Below, one piece after another: positions 8,895 to 15,122 of a DNA stretch of 21,753 nt. Below the pieces are notes generated by a model that saw only the letters and a program-made list of their open reading frames with translations, ran no database searches and was not told where the DNA came from. The position numbers and the translations under genes are program-made. This DNA comes from an uncultured Prevotellaceae bacterium (GTDB taxonomy: Bacteria; Bacteroidota; Bacteroidia; Bacteroidales; Bacteroidaceae): the NCBI GenBank assembly GCA_946539475.1, contig CAMNHM010000031.1, forward strand, positions 1 to 21,753, in the 5' to 3' direction. How positions within the stretch are numbered: position 1 is the first letter of the stretch; each line of letters starts with the position of its first letter.

Positions 8895-9731
8895 TCATCC
8901 GAGCACGATATGCTCGGCAGCGACGGGCTCGTTGAGGAACAGCTGTGCCTGCTCGTTGAATTTGTCGGCGTTCTCGGTTGTCAGATAGTACGTCAGTCCG
9001 TGTCGGGAGCAGCGGGCTGCCATCTCGGGATGGCGCTGTAGATAGTCAGCGAGGGCCTCGGCCACATAGTTGCCCTGGGGGATAATGGCCACGGTAGGAG
9101 GCATGAACCGCCGTATCTTATCCATCAGCAGCGGATAGTGCGTGCAGCCAAGGATAGCGGCATCGATGAGCGGGTCGGCAGTCATCATCTGACGGATATA
9201 CTTCTCAACGAAATAGTCGGCACCTGCCGACTGAGCCTCGTTGTACTCCACCAGAGGGACCCAGAAGGGGCATGCCACCCCCGTCACCTCGATGTCAGGA
9301 TGCAGCTTCTGTATCTCCAGCCTATAGCTCTGGCTCTTGATGGTGCCCTCGGTAGCTAGTACGCCGACGTGGCGTGTCTGCGTGAGGCTGCCGATCACCT
9401 CTGCCGTCGGACGTATGATGCCCAGCACTCGCCGCTGTGGGTCCCAGTCTGGCAGGTCGCGCTGCTGAATGGTGCGCAGCGCCTTTGCGGAGGCGGTATT
9501 ACAGGCCAGTATCACCAGATGGCAGCCCATCGTGAAGAGGCGCTCCACGGCCTGCCGCGTAAACTCACGGACCACGTCGAAAGAACGCGGTCCGTAGGGT
9601 GCACGGGCATTGTCGCCCAAGTAAAGATAGTCGTACTGGGGTAGTCGGCGGCGGATGCCTTCAAGGATGGTCAGTCCGCCATAGCCGCTGTCGAAGATGC
9701 CGATAGGCCCTGGAAGCTTTGGCAGATTCAT
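8895..9731 (-). CDS. murI: Glutamate racemase
   Basis: A 278-residue protein that interconverts L- and D-glutamate for peptidoglycan stem peptides, acting in the cytoplasm. The family landmarks are all present: GIFDSGYGGLT at residues 11-21 with the Asp14-Ser15 pair, YLGDNARAPYG at 37-47, the first catalytic cysteine Cys77 in ACNTAS, and the second Cys196 in GCTHYP followed by His198. Length is standard. The start codon at 9731 overlaps the stop of the upstream OmpH-like gene by 4 nt (ATGA at 9728-9731), which implies translational coupling. Placing murI directly after the chaperone genes matches the gene order I recall in related Bacteroidetes and links D-glutamate supply to the envelope cluster. 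No active-site residue is missing, so it should be functional. Confidence 0.96.
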   Translation of the reverse strand: MNLPKLPGPIGIFDSGYGGLTILEGIRRRLPQYDYLYLGDNARAPYGPRSFDVVREFTRQAVERLFTMGCHLVILACNTASAKALRTIQQRDLPDWDPQRRVLGIIRPTAEVIGSLTQTRHVGVLATEGTIKSQSYRLEIQKLHPDIEVTGVACPFWVPLVEYNEAQSAGADYFVEKYIRQMMTADPLIDAAILGCTHYPLLMDKIRRFMPPTVAIIPQGNYVAEALADYLQRHPEMAARCSRHGLTYYLTTENADKFNEQAQLFLNEPVAAEHIVLG

Positions 9732-10384
9732 CGTCCTCGCCTTAGAAGTTGACGCACCTCATCGTTCAGGTCGAGGGCCAAGGCAGGCTCGATGAACGGA
9801 CAGGCATTGGCATCGGTGTTCACCACCAGTGCCAGCTTATGCCGGCGGGCTACCGTGGCGATGGCTTCAGCCAGCCGTCCCTGTAGCGGCACCATGGCCT
9901 CGCGACGGGCTTTCTCCATCTCCTGCCGGCACTGCGCCTTGAACTCGATGTTCTGCTGTAGCAGCTGCTGCAGCTCGGTCTGACGCTTCAGCAGGATGGT
10001 GCGCGGGAAGTCCTTACGACCGTCGAGGAACGCCTCGTACTTCTGGTTGAAGTCGTCCTCCACGCGCTTCATCTCTGCATCGTAGGCCTGCTGCAGGTCG
10101 CTCATCTGTTTCTCGACGATGGCCAGCTGAGGCATAGCCACCAGTGCCGAGTCATAGCTCAGGTAGCCGAAGACTGGCTGGGGCTCCTGCGCCTTTGCGG
10201 CCGTTGCCTGAGGTTTTGAGGCCGACGTCTGAGGAGTGTCGACAGTGGTCTGGACGGTGCTATCGGTCGTCTCAGCATCGGTGGTCACCAGTGTGTCGGG
10301 TTGTGCCACGACCACATCGTCCGTCTGGGCCTGGCCTTCCAGCCCTGCCAGCATCAGGATCAATACAACGAATATATTCTTCAT
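9728..10384 (-). CDS. Skp/OmpH-family periplasmic chaperone-like protein with long N-terminal linker (third of three)
   Basis: A 218-residue protein with a signal peptide (about 1-19, ending GQAQ), a low-complexity Thr/Gln/Ala/Asp linker at about 20-68, then an OmpH-like region beginning VFGYLSYDSALVAMPQ. This resembles the conserved FxYVDxxxVxxxxP opening of Skp. A long charged coiled-coil stretch follows (about 85-170), then a short C-terminal fold segment (LALVVNTDANACPFIEPALALD). Skp-type chaperones hold unfolded outer-membrane proteins in the periplasm before BamA inserts them. It is longer and more divergent than the two copies upstream, and the linker is unusual. It starts 30 nt after the previous OmpH stop, with a 7-bp repeat array filling that gap, and overlaps murI by 4 nt. 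Confidence 0.85.
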   Translation of the reverse strand: MKNIFVVLILMLAGLEGQAQTDDVVVAQPDTLVTTDAETTDSTVQTTVDTPQTSASKPQATAAKAQEPQPVFGYLSYDSALVAMPQLAIVEKQMSDLQQAYDAEMKRVEDDFNQKYEAFLDGRKDFPRTILLKRQTELQQLLQQNIEFKAQCRQEMEKARREAMVPLQGRLAEAIATVARRHKLALVVNTDANACPFIEPALALDLNDEVRQLLRRGR

Positions 10385-10391
10385 CTCCTCA

Positions 10392-10419
10392 AACTTTCAA
10401 CTCTCATCTTTCAATTACT
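10392..10419 (-). repeat. 7-bp tandem array at the second-to-third OmpH junction
   Basis: Four 7-bp units read on the plus strand as AACTTTC, AACTCTC, ATCTTTC and AATTACT. On the coding strand they appear as GAAGTAATT followed by GAAAGAT/GAGAGTT-type units. The array begins at the upstream stop codon (TAA at 10417-10415) and ends 8 nt before the next start (ATG at 10384). The coding strand has TGA at 10413, 10406 and 10399, one in each reading frame. It shares its consensus with the array at 15915-15949. Confidence 0.8.
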
Positions 10420-10924
10420 TCAGTCCCAGCTTTGCCTTCACCTGGGCGGTGAGGTCGGTCGAGAGCGTCGTGCTGATATAGGGGATGCCGGCGCCCATCT
10501 CCATGACATAGATGTAGCCGCCCTCCTGGCCGATGGTCTTGATGGCATCGAGCACCTTCGTGGTGATAGCCTGCATCTTCTCCTGCTGTGCCTTGGCCAG
10601 TGCCTGTTCGTTATCCTGAGCCGTCTGCTGCAGACGCTGGTAGAGGTCGTTCAGCTCCTGGTTACGGCGCTGCTTGATGTTTTCGGGCAGTGTAGACTCC
10701 TCCTTCTCGAAGGCCTCAGCCTTCTTCTGCAGCTCTGCCTGCATCTGGTTGAAGTCGGTGCGGTACTGCTCTGCGAGCTTCTCCATCTCGGTGCGGGCAG
10801 TGGCGAACTCTGGCATTGCCTGGATGATCTCCTGTGTGTTGACATGGCCAAACTTCGGCTGGCCCTGGGCCGATGCGGTGAGACCGCAGATAGCGCAGAT
10901 AGCGCAAATGATAAACTTTTTCAT
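10415..10924 (-). CDS. Skp/OmpH-family periplasmic chaperone (second of three)
   Basis: A 169-residue OmpH/Skp-like protein. The frame extends upstream to 11026, but I place the start at the ATG at 10924 because this gives a compact signal peptide (MKKFIICAICAICGLTASAQ) preceded by an A-rich leader typical of Bacteroidetes. The upstream extension is only translated octamer repeat. The mature part opens with KFGHVNTQEIIQAMPEF, the conserved Skp start, followed by a long Glu/Gln/Lys-rich coiled coil (about residues 45-120) and the closing segment YIYVMEMGAGIPYISTTLSTDLT. Expected role: a trimeric periplasmic holdase for unfolded outer-membrane proteins, delivered to the BamA encoded two genes upstream. 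The hydrophobic core of the signal peptide is encoded by a 9-bp tandem repeat. Its stop leads directly into a 7-bp repeat array. Confidence 0.92.
   Translation of the reverse strand: MKKFIICAICAICGLTASAQGQPKFGHVNTQEIIQAMPEFATARTEMEKLAEQYRTDFNQMQAELQKKAEAFEKEESTLPENIKQRRNQELNDLYQRLQQTAQDNEQALAKAQQEKMQAITTKVLDAIKTIGQEGGYIYVMEMGAGIPYISTTLSTDLTAQVKAKLGLK
10883..10909 (-). repeat. 9-bp in-frame repeat encoding the signal peptide core of OmpH copy 2
   Basis: Three 9-bp units (ATTTGCGCT, ATCTGCGCT, ATCTGCGGT on the coding strand) encode I-C-A, I-C-A, I-C-G. They form most of the hydrophobic core of this signal peptide. Because the unit is three codons, gain or loss of a unit would lengthen or shorten the core without a frameshift. 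Confidence 0.75.
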
Positions 10925-10966
10925 TTTCTTTTTGTTGATTATTTCGTTATTTCGAGTTATTTTTAA

Positions 10967-11022
10967 TCTCGGGGTCACGGGGTCACGGGGTCTCGGGGTC
11001 AGGAGGTCTCGGGCTCTCGATG
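10967..11022. repeat. 8-bp tandem array with G-quadruplex motif between OmpH copies 1 and 2
   Basis: Seven 8-bp units with consensus TCWCGGGG on the plus strand; the first four are near-perfect and the last three have drifted. GGGG occurs at 10971-10974, 10979-10982, 10987-10990 and 10995-10998, with 4-nt loops between them, which is a classical four-tract G-quadruplex motif. The plus strand is the template for all genes here, so the mRNA carries the C-rich complement. The array begins directly after the stop codon (TGA at 11025-11023) of the first OmpH gene. An A-rich leader of about 42 nt separates it from the next ATG at 10924. Confidence 0.85.
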
Positions 11023-11538
11023 TCAATTTGAATATCCCAGTTTCCGGAGCACCTCGTCGCTGATGTCGATCTTGGGCGAGCCGAAGATGATGCCGGCATC
11101 GCTGGCACGGTCGAGCACCAGCTGGTAGCCACGCAGGTCGGCCACGTCCTTCACGGCATTGTAGACCTCCTCCTGGATGGGGTTCATCAGGGCGGTGCGC
11201 TTCTTGAAGAGCTCGCCGTCGGGACCGAAATACTGGCGCTTGAGGTCGCTGGCCTGCTTCTCCTTCTCCATGATGGCATCCTGCCGGGCCTTCTTCTGCT
11301 CAGCCGAGAGGAACACCACCTCGTTCTGGTAGTTCTTGTACATGGTCTGCGCCTCTGTGCTAAGGGCGTCGACCTCTGCCTGCCATTTCTTCGACACCTG
11401 TGTGAGCTGCTCGTTGGCCCGCTCGTAGGCAGGTATGTTCTTAAAGACGTAGTCCATGTCGATCAGCGCAAACTTCTGTGCCGATACCGTTGTCAGGCCG
11501 CATAGGGCCATCATCAAACAAATGATAATCTTTTTCAT
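11023..11538 (-). CDS. Skp/OmpH-family periplasmic chaperone (first of three)
   Basis: A 171-residue OmpH/Skp-like protein. I use the ATG at 11538, which starts a standard signal peptide (MKKIIICLMMALCGLTTVSAQ), rather than the TTG four codons upstream. The mature part begins KFALIDMDYVFKNIPAYERA, the best match to the Skp opening among the three copies. A coiled-coil region follows (about residues 45-115, with SAEQKKARQDAIMEKEKQ), then the typical closing YQLVLDRASDAGIIFGSPKIDISDEVL. Skp proteins are periplasmic holdases that keep outer-membrane proteins unfolded. The gene starts 17 nt after the bamA stop, so chaperone and insertase are expressed together. The octamer repeat array begins immediately after its stop codon. 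Confidence 0.93.
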   Translation of the reverse strand: MKKIIICLMMALCGLTTVSAQKFALIDMDYVFKNIPAYERANEQLTQVSKKWQAEVDALSTEAQTMYKNYQNEVVFLSAEQKKARQDAIMEKEKQASDLKRQYFGPDGELFKKRTALMNPIQEEVYNAVKDVADLRGYQLVLDRASDAGIIFGSPKIDISDEVLRKLGYSN

Positions 11539-11555
11539 ATGCTTATCCAAATAGA

Positions 11556-14291
11556 TTAGAATTCTTGTCCGAGCACGAAGTGGAACTGGCTGCCGCCCTT
11601 ACGTCCGGTGGCACTGCCCTGATAGACCTTGTCGAAGCCATAGGCCCAGTCGATACCCATCAGTCCGACCATCGGCAGGTAGATGCGGACGCCGAATCCT
11701 GCCGAGCGCTTCATGTCGAAGGGGTTGAAGTCGCGGGTGTTGCTCCATGCGTTACCGCCCTCGAGGAATCCCAGTCCGTAGATGGTGGTGTTACCCAGCA
11801 TGAAGGGGTAGCGCAGCTCCAGCGTGAAGCGGTCGTAGGCATAGGCGTCGTAGGAGCTGTAACGCCCCGGTGTACGCTCGCCGCTGACGGTGTTTGCCGA
11901 CAGCGATATGGAGCCGTTCTCGTATCCGCGCAGTCCGATGGTCTCCTCGGCATAGCTCGTGGAGTAGCCGCTCATGCCGTCGCCGCCGACGTAGAATGTC
12001 TCGAAGGGCGACTTCTTGTACTTGTTGTACGATCCGAGCAGTCCTACCTCCACGCGTGTCATCAGCACGAAGCACTTCTGCCCGCTGCCCAGCGGTGTGA
12101 ACGTACGGCTGCGGAATTTCCACTTGTGATACTCCACCCAGCGGTATTTCTCGCGCTGCTCCTCCTGGAAGCGGTCGTAGTCGTTGTTGTATGTCTGCCA
12201 GGTAGCCAGGTGCTCATAGTCCTTGTTGTCGAAGAGCGACCAGGGCGGCGTCAGCGTCACCGACAGCGAGAACTCCGATCCCTCACGCGGGAAGAGGGGG
12301 TTGTCGGTCGACGTTCTTGAGAGTGCCAGCGAGAGGTTCAGGTTGTTCGAGTTACCGTTCGAGATGAGGAAGTACTGCCAGTCCTTCAGCATGTACCGCT
12401 GGTAGGCCAGCGTGGCCGAGAACTGGAAGTAGTCGTCGGGCCACCTGAGGCGCTTGCCCCATCCCAGGGAGAGTCCGAAGAGCTTGACGTACTTGTCGTC
12501 GTCGAGGAAGCTCTCGTAGTTGTTGTAATAGCCGTAGTTGTTATAGTAGCCGTAGCCGCTGTACATATACTGCAGGGAGTTCAGGTAGGCCGAGTTGTAG
12601 TAGTTGCTCGAGACGTCGCTCTGCTTCGAGTAGTAGGCTCCGATGCTGAGCGAGTTGGGGCGCTTGCCTCCGAACCAGCCCGTGCCATAGTTGGCCGACA
12701 GCGACGAGTAGTAGCGGCCGTTCGTCTGGTAGCTCAGTCCCACCTGCTCACCGTCGCCGGCGGGCAGGAATCCGCGGTGCAGCTTGTTCTTTCCCAGGAG
12801 GTTGCGCAGCGAGAAGTTGTTGAACTTGATACCCACACGGCCGATGATGCCCGTCTGTCCCCATCCCAGCGACAGCTCGAGCTGGTCGTTCGACTTCTGT
12901 TCCAGCTCCCAGTTGATGTCCACCGTGCCGTTCTCGCCGTCGGGCTTCACGTCGGGGTTGATGGCTGTCTCGTCGAAGTATCCCATGGAGGCGACCTCAC
13001 GATAGGAGCGCATCAGCGCCTCCTTGTTGAACAGGTCGCCGGGCTTCGTACGTAGCTCGCGGCGCACCACCTCCTCGTAGAGGCGGTCGTTGCCGAAGAT
13101 CCTGACGTTGTTCAGGTGTGCCTGCGGGCCTTCGAGGATGCGCACCTCGAGGTCGATGGAGTCGCCCACGATGTTCACCTCGGCCGGCGTGACCTGCGAG
13201 AAGACGTATCCGTGGTTGTAGTAGTAGTCGTGCACGCCGTCCTCGTCCTTCGTCAGTCGCTTGTCGAGGAGCTTCTGGTTGTAGACGTCGCCCTTCTCCA
13301 TTCCCAGCGTCTGCTCCAGGCCTTCGGTGGGCACCACGGTGTTGCCCACCCATGTGATGTTGCGCACGTAGTAGCGGTTGCCTTCCTCCAACTTCAGGAA
13401 GACGTTCACGTGCTTGTCGTCGACGTTCCAGACGCTGTCCTCGACGATGGTAGCGTCGCGGTAGCCCAGCTCGTTATATTTCTCGATGAGTGTCTTCTTG
13501 GCCTCTTCGTAGCGCTCGGGGGTGTACTTCTTCGCCTTGAAGATGTTCTGCAGCTTGCCGGTCTCGTGAATCTTGCCCATGGCACCCTTGGTGAGCAGTC
13601 CGCCCTTGATGGTCTTGTCGCCGACCTGCTCATTGCCCTCGATGATGATCTGGCGAACCTTCATCTTGTCTTTCTTGTCGATCATCACGTCGAGCACCAC
13701 TTGGTTCTTGCCCGTGACGTCGTCGTGCTGGGTGATCTCGATCTCGGCGTTCTTGTAGCCCTTGTCGTCGAAGTATTTCTTCGCAAGGATCTTTGCACGG
13801 TCGACGAGGTTCTTCGTCAGGCTCATACCTTTGGCGACGCCGAGCTTCGCCTCGAGGTCTTCGCGCTCGCTCTTCTTCACGCCCGAGTAGTTGATGGTGC
13901 TGATGCGTGGCGAGAGGGCGAGGTTGATGCTCAGGTACACCTTCGACTCGATGAGGCTGTCGGCAGTGATGCTCACCCTGGAGAACAGCCCATGCTTCCA
14001 GTAGCGCTTCACGGCCTCGGTAATCTCCTGTCCGGGCATCTCGATATGCTGACCCACGGACAGTCCGGAGATGTTCAGCAGCACCGACTCCTCATAGTCG
14101 GTGACGCCCTTCACCCTCAGCCCGCCGATCTCTACCTGCCGCGGCGTGCCGGCATAGGAGATGTCGACCTGCGCCCTGGCGGGGCTGAGTGGCAGGCTGC
14201 TGATGAGCAGCGACAGCCCGACGGCCGCCAGCCATCGCCTGTTGCTCGTCATGCTCGCACCACGGCGCTTCTTATCACTTGCGTTTGTCAT
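11556..14291 (-). CDS. bamA: BamA, outer-membrane protein assembly factor (Omp85)
   Basis: A 911-residue Omp85 protein, the central insertase of the beta-barrel assembly machine. A signal peptide ends near residue 41 (SPARAQ). Five POTRA domains follow at roughly 53-127, 128-208, 209-305, 306-388 and 389-466, then a 16-strand-type barrel to the C-terminus (FHFVLGQEF, with terminal Phe). The conserved loop motif of Omp85 proteins is seen as LRGY at 787-790. An unusual Tyr/Asn-rich insertion lies at 562-593. The ATG at 14291 overlaps the uppS stop (ATGA), suggesting coupling; the ATG at 14252 would give a tidier signal peptide and is a real alternative. The gene lies between uppS and the three Skp-type chaperones, its functional partners. 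Identity is secure. Confidence 0.95.
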   Translation of the reverse strand: MTNASDKKRRGASMTSNRRWLAAVGLSLLISSLPLSPARAQVDISYAGTPRQVEIGGLRVKGVTDYEESVLLNISGLSVGQHIEMPGQEITEAVKRYWKHGLFSRVSITADSLIESKVYLSINLALSPRISTINYSGVKKSEREDLEAKLGVAKGMSLTKNLVDRAKILAKKYFDDKGYKNAEIEITQHDDVTGKNQVVLDVMIDKKDKMKVRQIIIEGNEQVGDKTIKGGLLTKGAMGKIHETGKLQNIFKAKKYTPERYEEAKKTLIEKYNELGYRDATIVEDSVWNVDDKHVNVFLKLEEGNRYYVRNITWVGNTVVPTEGLEQTLGMEKGDVYNQKLLDKRLTKDEDGVHDYYYNHGYVFSQVTPAEVNIVGDSIDLEVRILEGPQAHLNNVRIFGNDRLYEEVVRRELRTKPGDLFNKEALMRSYREVASMGYFDETAINPDVKPDGENGTVDINWELEQKSNDQLELSLGWGQTGIIGRVGIKFNNFSLRNLLGKNKLHRGFLPAGDGEQVGLSYQTNGRYYSSLSANYGTGWFGGKRPNSLSIGAYYSKQSDVSSNYYNSAYLNSLQYMYSGYGYYNNYGYYNNYESFLDDDKYVKLFGLSLGWGKRLRWPDDYFQFSATLAYQRYMLKDWQYFLISNGNSNNLNLSLALSRTSTDNPLFPREGSEFSLSVTLTPPWSLFDNKDYEHLATWQTYNNDYDRFQEEQREKYRWVEYHKWKFRSRTFTPLGSGQKCFVLMTRVEVGLLGSYNKYKKSPFETFYVGGDGMSGYSTSYAEETIGLRGYENGSISLSANTVSGERTPGRYSSYDAYAYDRFTLELRYPFMLGNTTIYGLGFLEGGNAWSNTRDFNPFDMKRSAGFGVRIYLPMVGLMGIDWAYGFDKVYQGSATGRKGGSQFHFVLGQEF
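12516..12551 (-). repeat. 18-bp tandem duplication inside bamA encoding GYYNNY twice
   Basis: Two 18-bp units (12516-12533 and 12534-12551) differ at only a few bases, and a third, more diverged copy may follow to about 12569. In bamA they encode residues 581-592, G-Y-Y-N-N-Y repeated twice, inside a Tyr-rich stretch of the barrel. The unit keeps the reading frame, so copy number can change without breaking bamA. Confidence 0.8.
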
Positions 14292-15103
14292 TGTTCTTCT
14301 TTCGTTTCTCGTTTAGGGGTGGCATTCTCGCGCTCACCCTCCACCTGTGCCTCCGTCTTGCCGAAGCGCCGCTGGCGACCCTGGTAGCTGGCGATGGCCT
14401 TGTGCAGGTCCTCCTCCATAAAGTCTGGCCAGTAGGTATCGCAGAAGTACAGCTCGCTGTAGGCTATCTGCCATAGCAGGAAGTTAGATATGCGCAGCTC
14501 GCCGCCAGTGCGTATGAGCAGGTCCGGATCGGGCATGAAGCTGGTACATAGGTGCTTGCTGATGAAGTCCTCCGTGATGTCCTCTGCCCGGACGCCTCCC
14601 GTCTTCAGGTTCTTGATAATATTCTGGGGGAGCTGCATGTCGTTGACCTCAGTAACGATCTGCCGCACGGCCTCGGCGATCTCCCAGCGGCTGGAATAGC
14701 TCAGCGCCACCACCATCGTCAGGCCGTCGTATTTCGACGTCGCCTCCTCCATGTACCGGATCTTCCGCTGCACGTTGTCCGACAGTCGGGAGAAGTCGCC
14801 GACCATTCTGAACTTGACATTGTTCTTGCTGAACAGCTCCATCTCCATGAAGTTGATGATGAGGTCCATGATAGCCTCTATCTCGTAGGCCGGACGGTTC
14901 CAGTTCTCGGTCGAGAAGGTGTATAGCGTGAGGTATTTCACGCCCAGCCGTGAGCACTCCGATGTGATGCGTCGCACGGCCTCCACGCCTTCCTTATGCC
15001 CGAAGCTACGGTCCAGTCCGCGCTCCGTGGCCCACCGCCCGTTGCCGTCCATGATGATGGCAATGTGCTGTGGTATGCGGGTCATATCTAGTTCACAGTT
15101 CAT
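14288..15103 (-). CDS. uppS: Undecaprenyl diphosphate synthase (cis-prenyltransferase)
   Basis: A 271-residue enzyme that condenses isopentenyl units onto farnesyl diphosphate to make the C55 lipid carrier for peptidoglycan and surface polysaccharides. Family motifs are complete: HIAIIMDGNGRWA (catalytic Asp19), GHKEGVEAVR, LTLYTFSTENWNRP and the C-terminal LLIRTGGELRISNFLLWQ followed by AYSELYF. The ATG at 15103 lies inside a 7-bp repeat array, and its first six residues (MNCELD) are repeat-encoded. A second ATG at 15085 starts MTRIPQH, so the true start may be there. I keep 15103 because homologues usually carry about ten residues before this motif. The last 25 residues form a charged tail. 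The stop overlaps the bamA start by 4 nt. Confidence 0.95.
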   Translation of the reverse strand: MNCELDMTRIPQHIAIIMDGNGRWATERGLDRSFGHKEGVEAVRRITSECSRLGVKYLTLYTFSTENWNRPAYEIEAIMDLIINFMEMELFSKNNVKFRMVGDFSRLSDNVQRKIRYMEEATSKYDGLTMVVALSYSSRWEIAEAVRQIVTEVNDMQLPQNIIKNLKTGGVRAEDITEDFISKHLCTSFMPDPDLLIRTGGELRISNFLLWQIAYSELYFCDTYWPDFMEEDLHKAIASYQGRQRRFGKTEAQVEGERENATPKRETKEEQ

Positions 15104-15122
15104 AGTTCACAATTCATAGTTC
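15088..15122 (-). repeat. 7-bp tandem array at the PorG-like/uppS junction
   Basis: Five 7-bp units, read on the coding strand as GAACTAT, GAATTGT, GAACTAT, GAACTGT and GAACTAG, so also a 14-bp higher-order period. The last codons and stop of the PorG-like gene (TGA at 15116-15114) and the first codons of uppS (ATG at 15103) are written in the repeat. TGA recurs at each of the four unit junctions (15116, 15109, 15102, 15095) and covers all three frames. Confidence 0.85.

Noticed and set aside
8893..8906. 5-bp inverted repeat at the murI stop codon
   Set aside because: Very short stem with no T-run, within the size expected by chance.
10415..11026. Longer form of the second OmpH gene starting at TTG 11026
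   Set aside because: The extra 34 residues are just the translated 8-bp array and leader, and would bury the signal peptide; the ATG at 10924 is preferred.
13116..14387. 423-codon plus-strand open frame antisense to bamA, ending within uppS
   Set aside because: Shadow of bamA codon use; the product is a repetitive run of Val, Leu, His and Asp with no known fold, and it opposes two genes that must be real.
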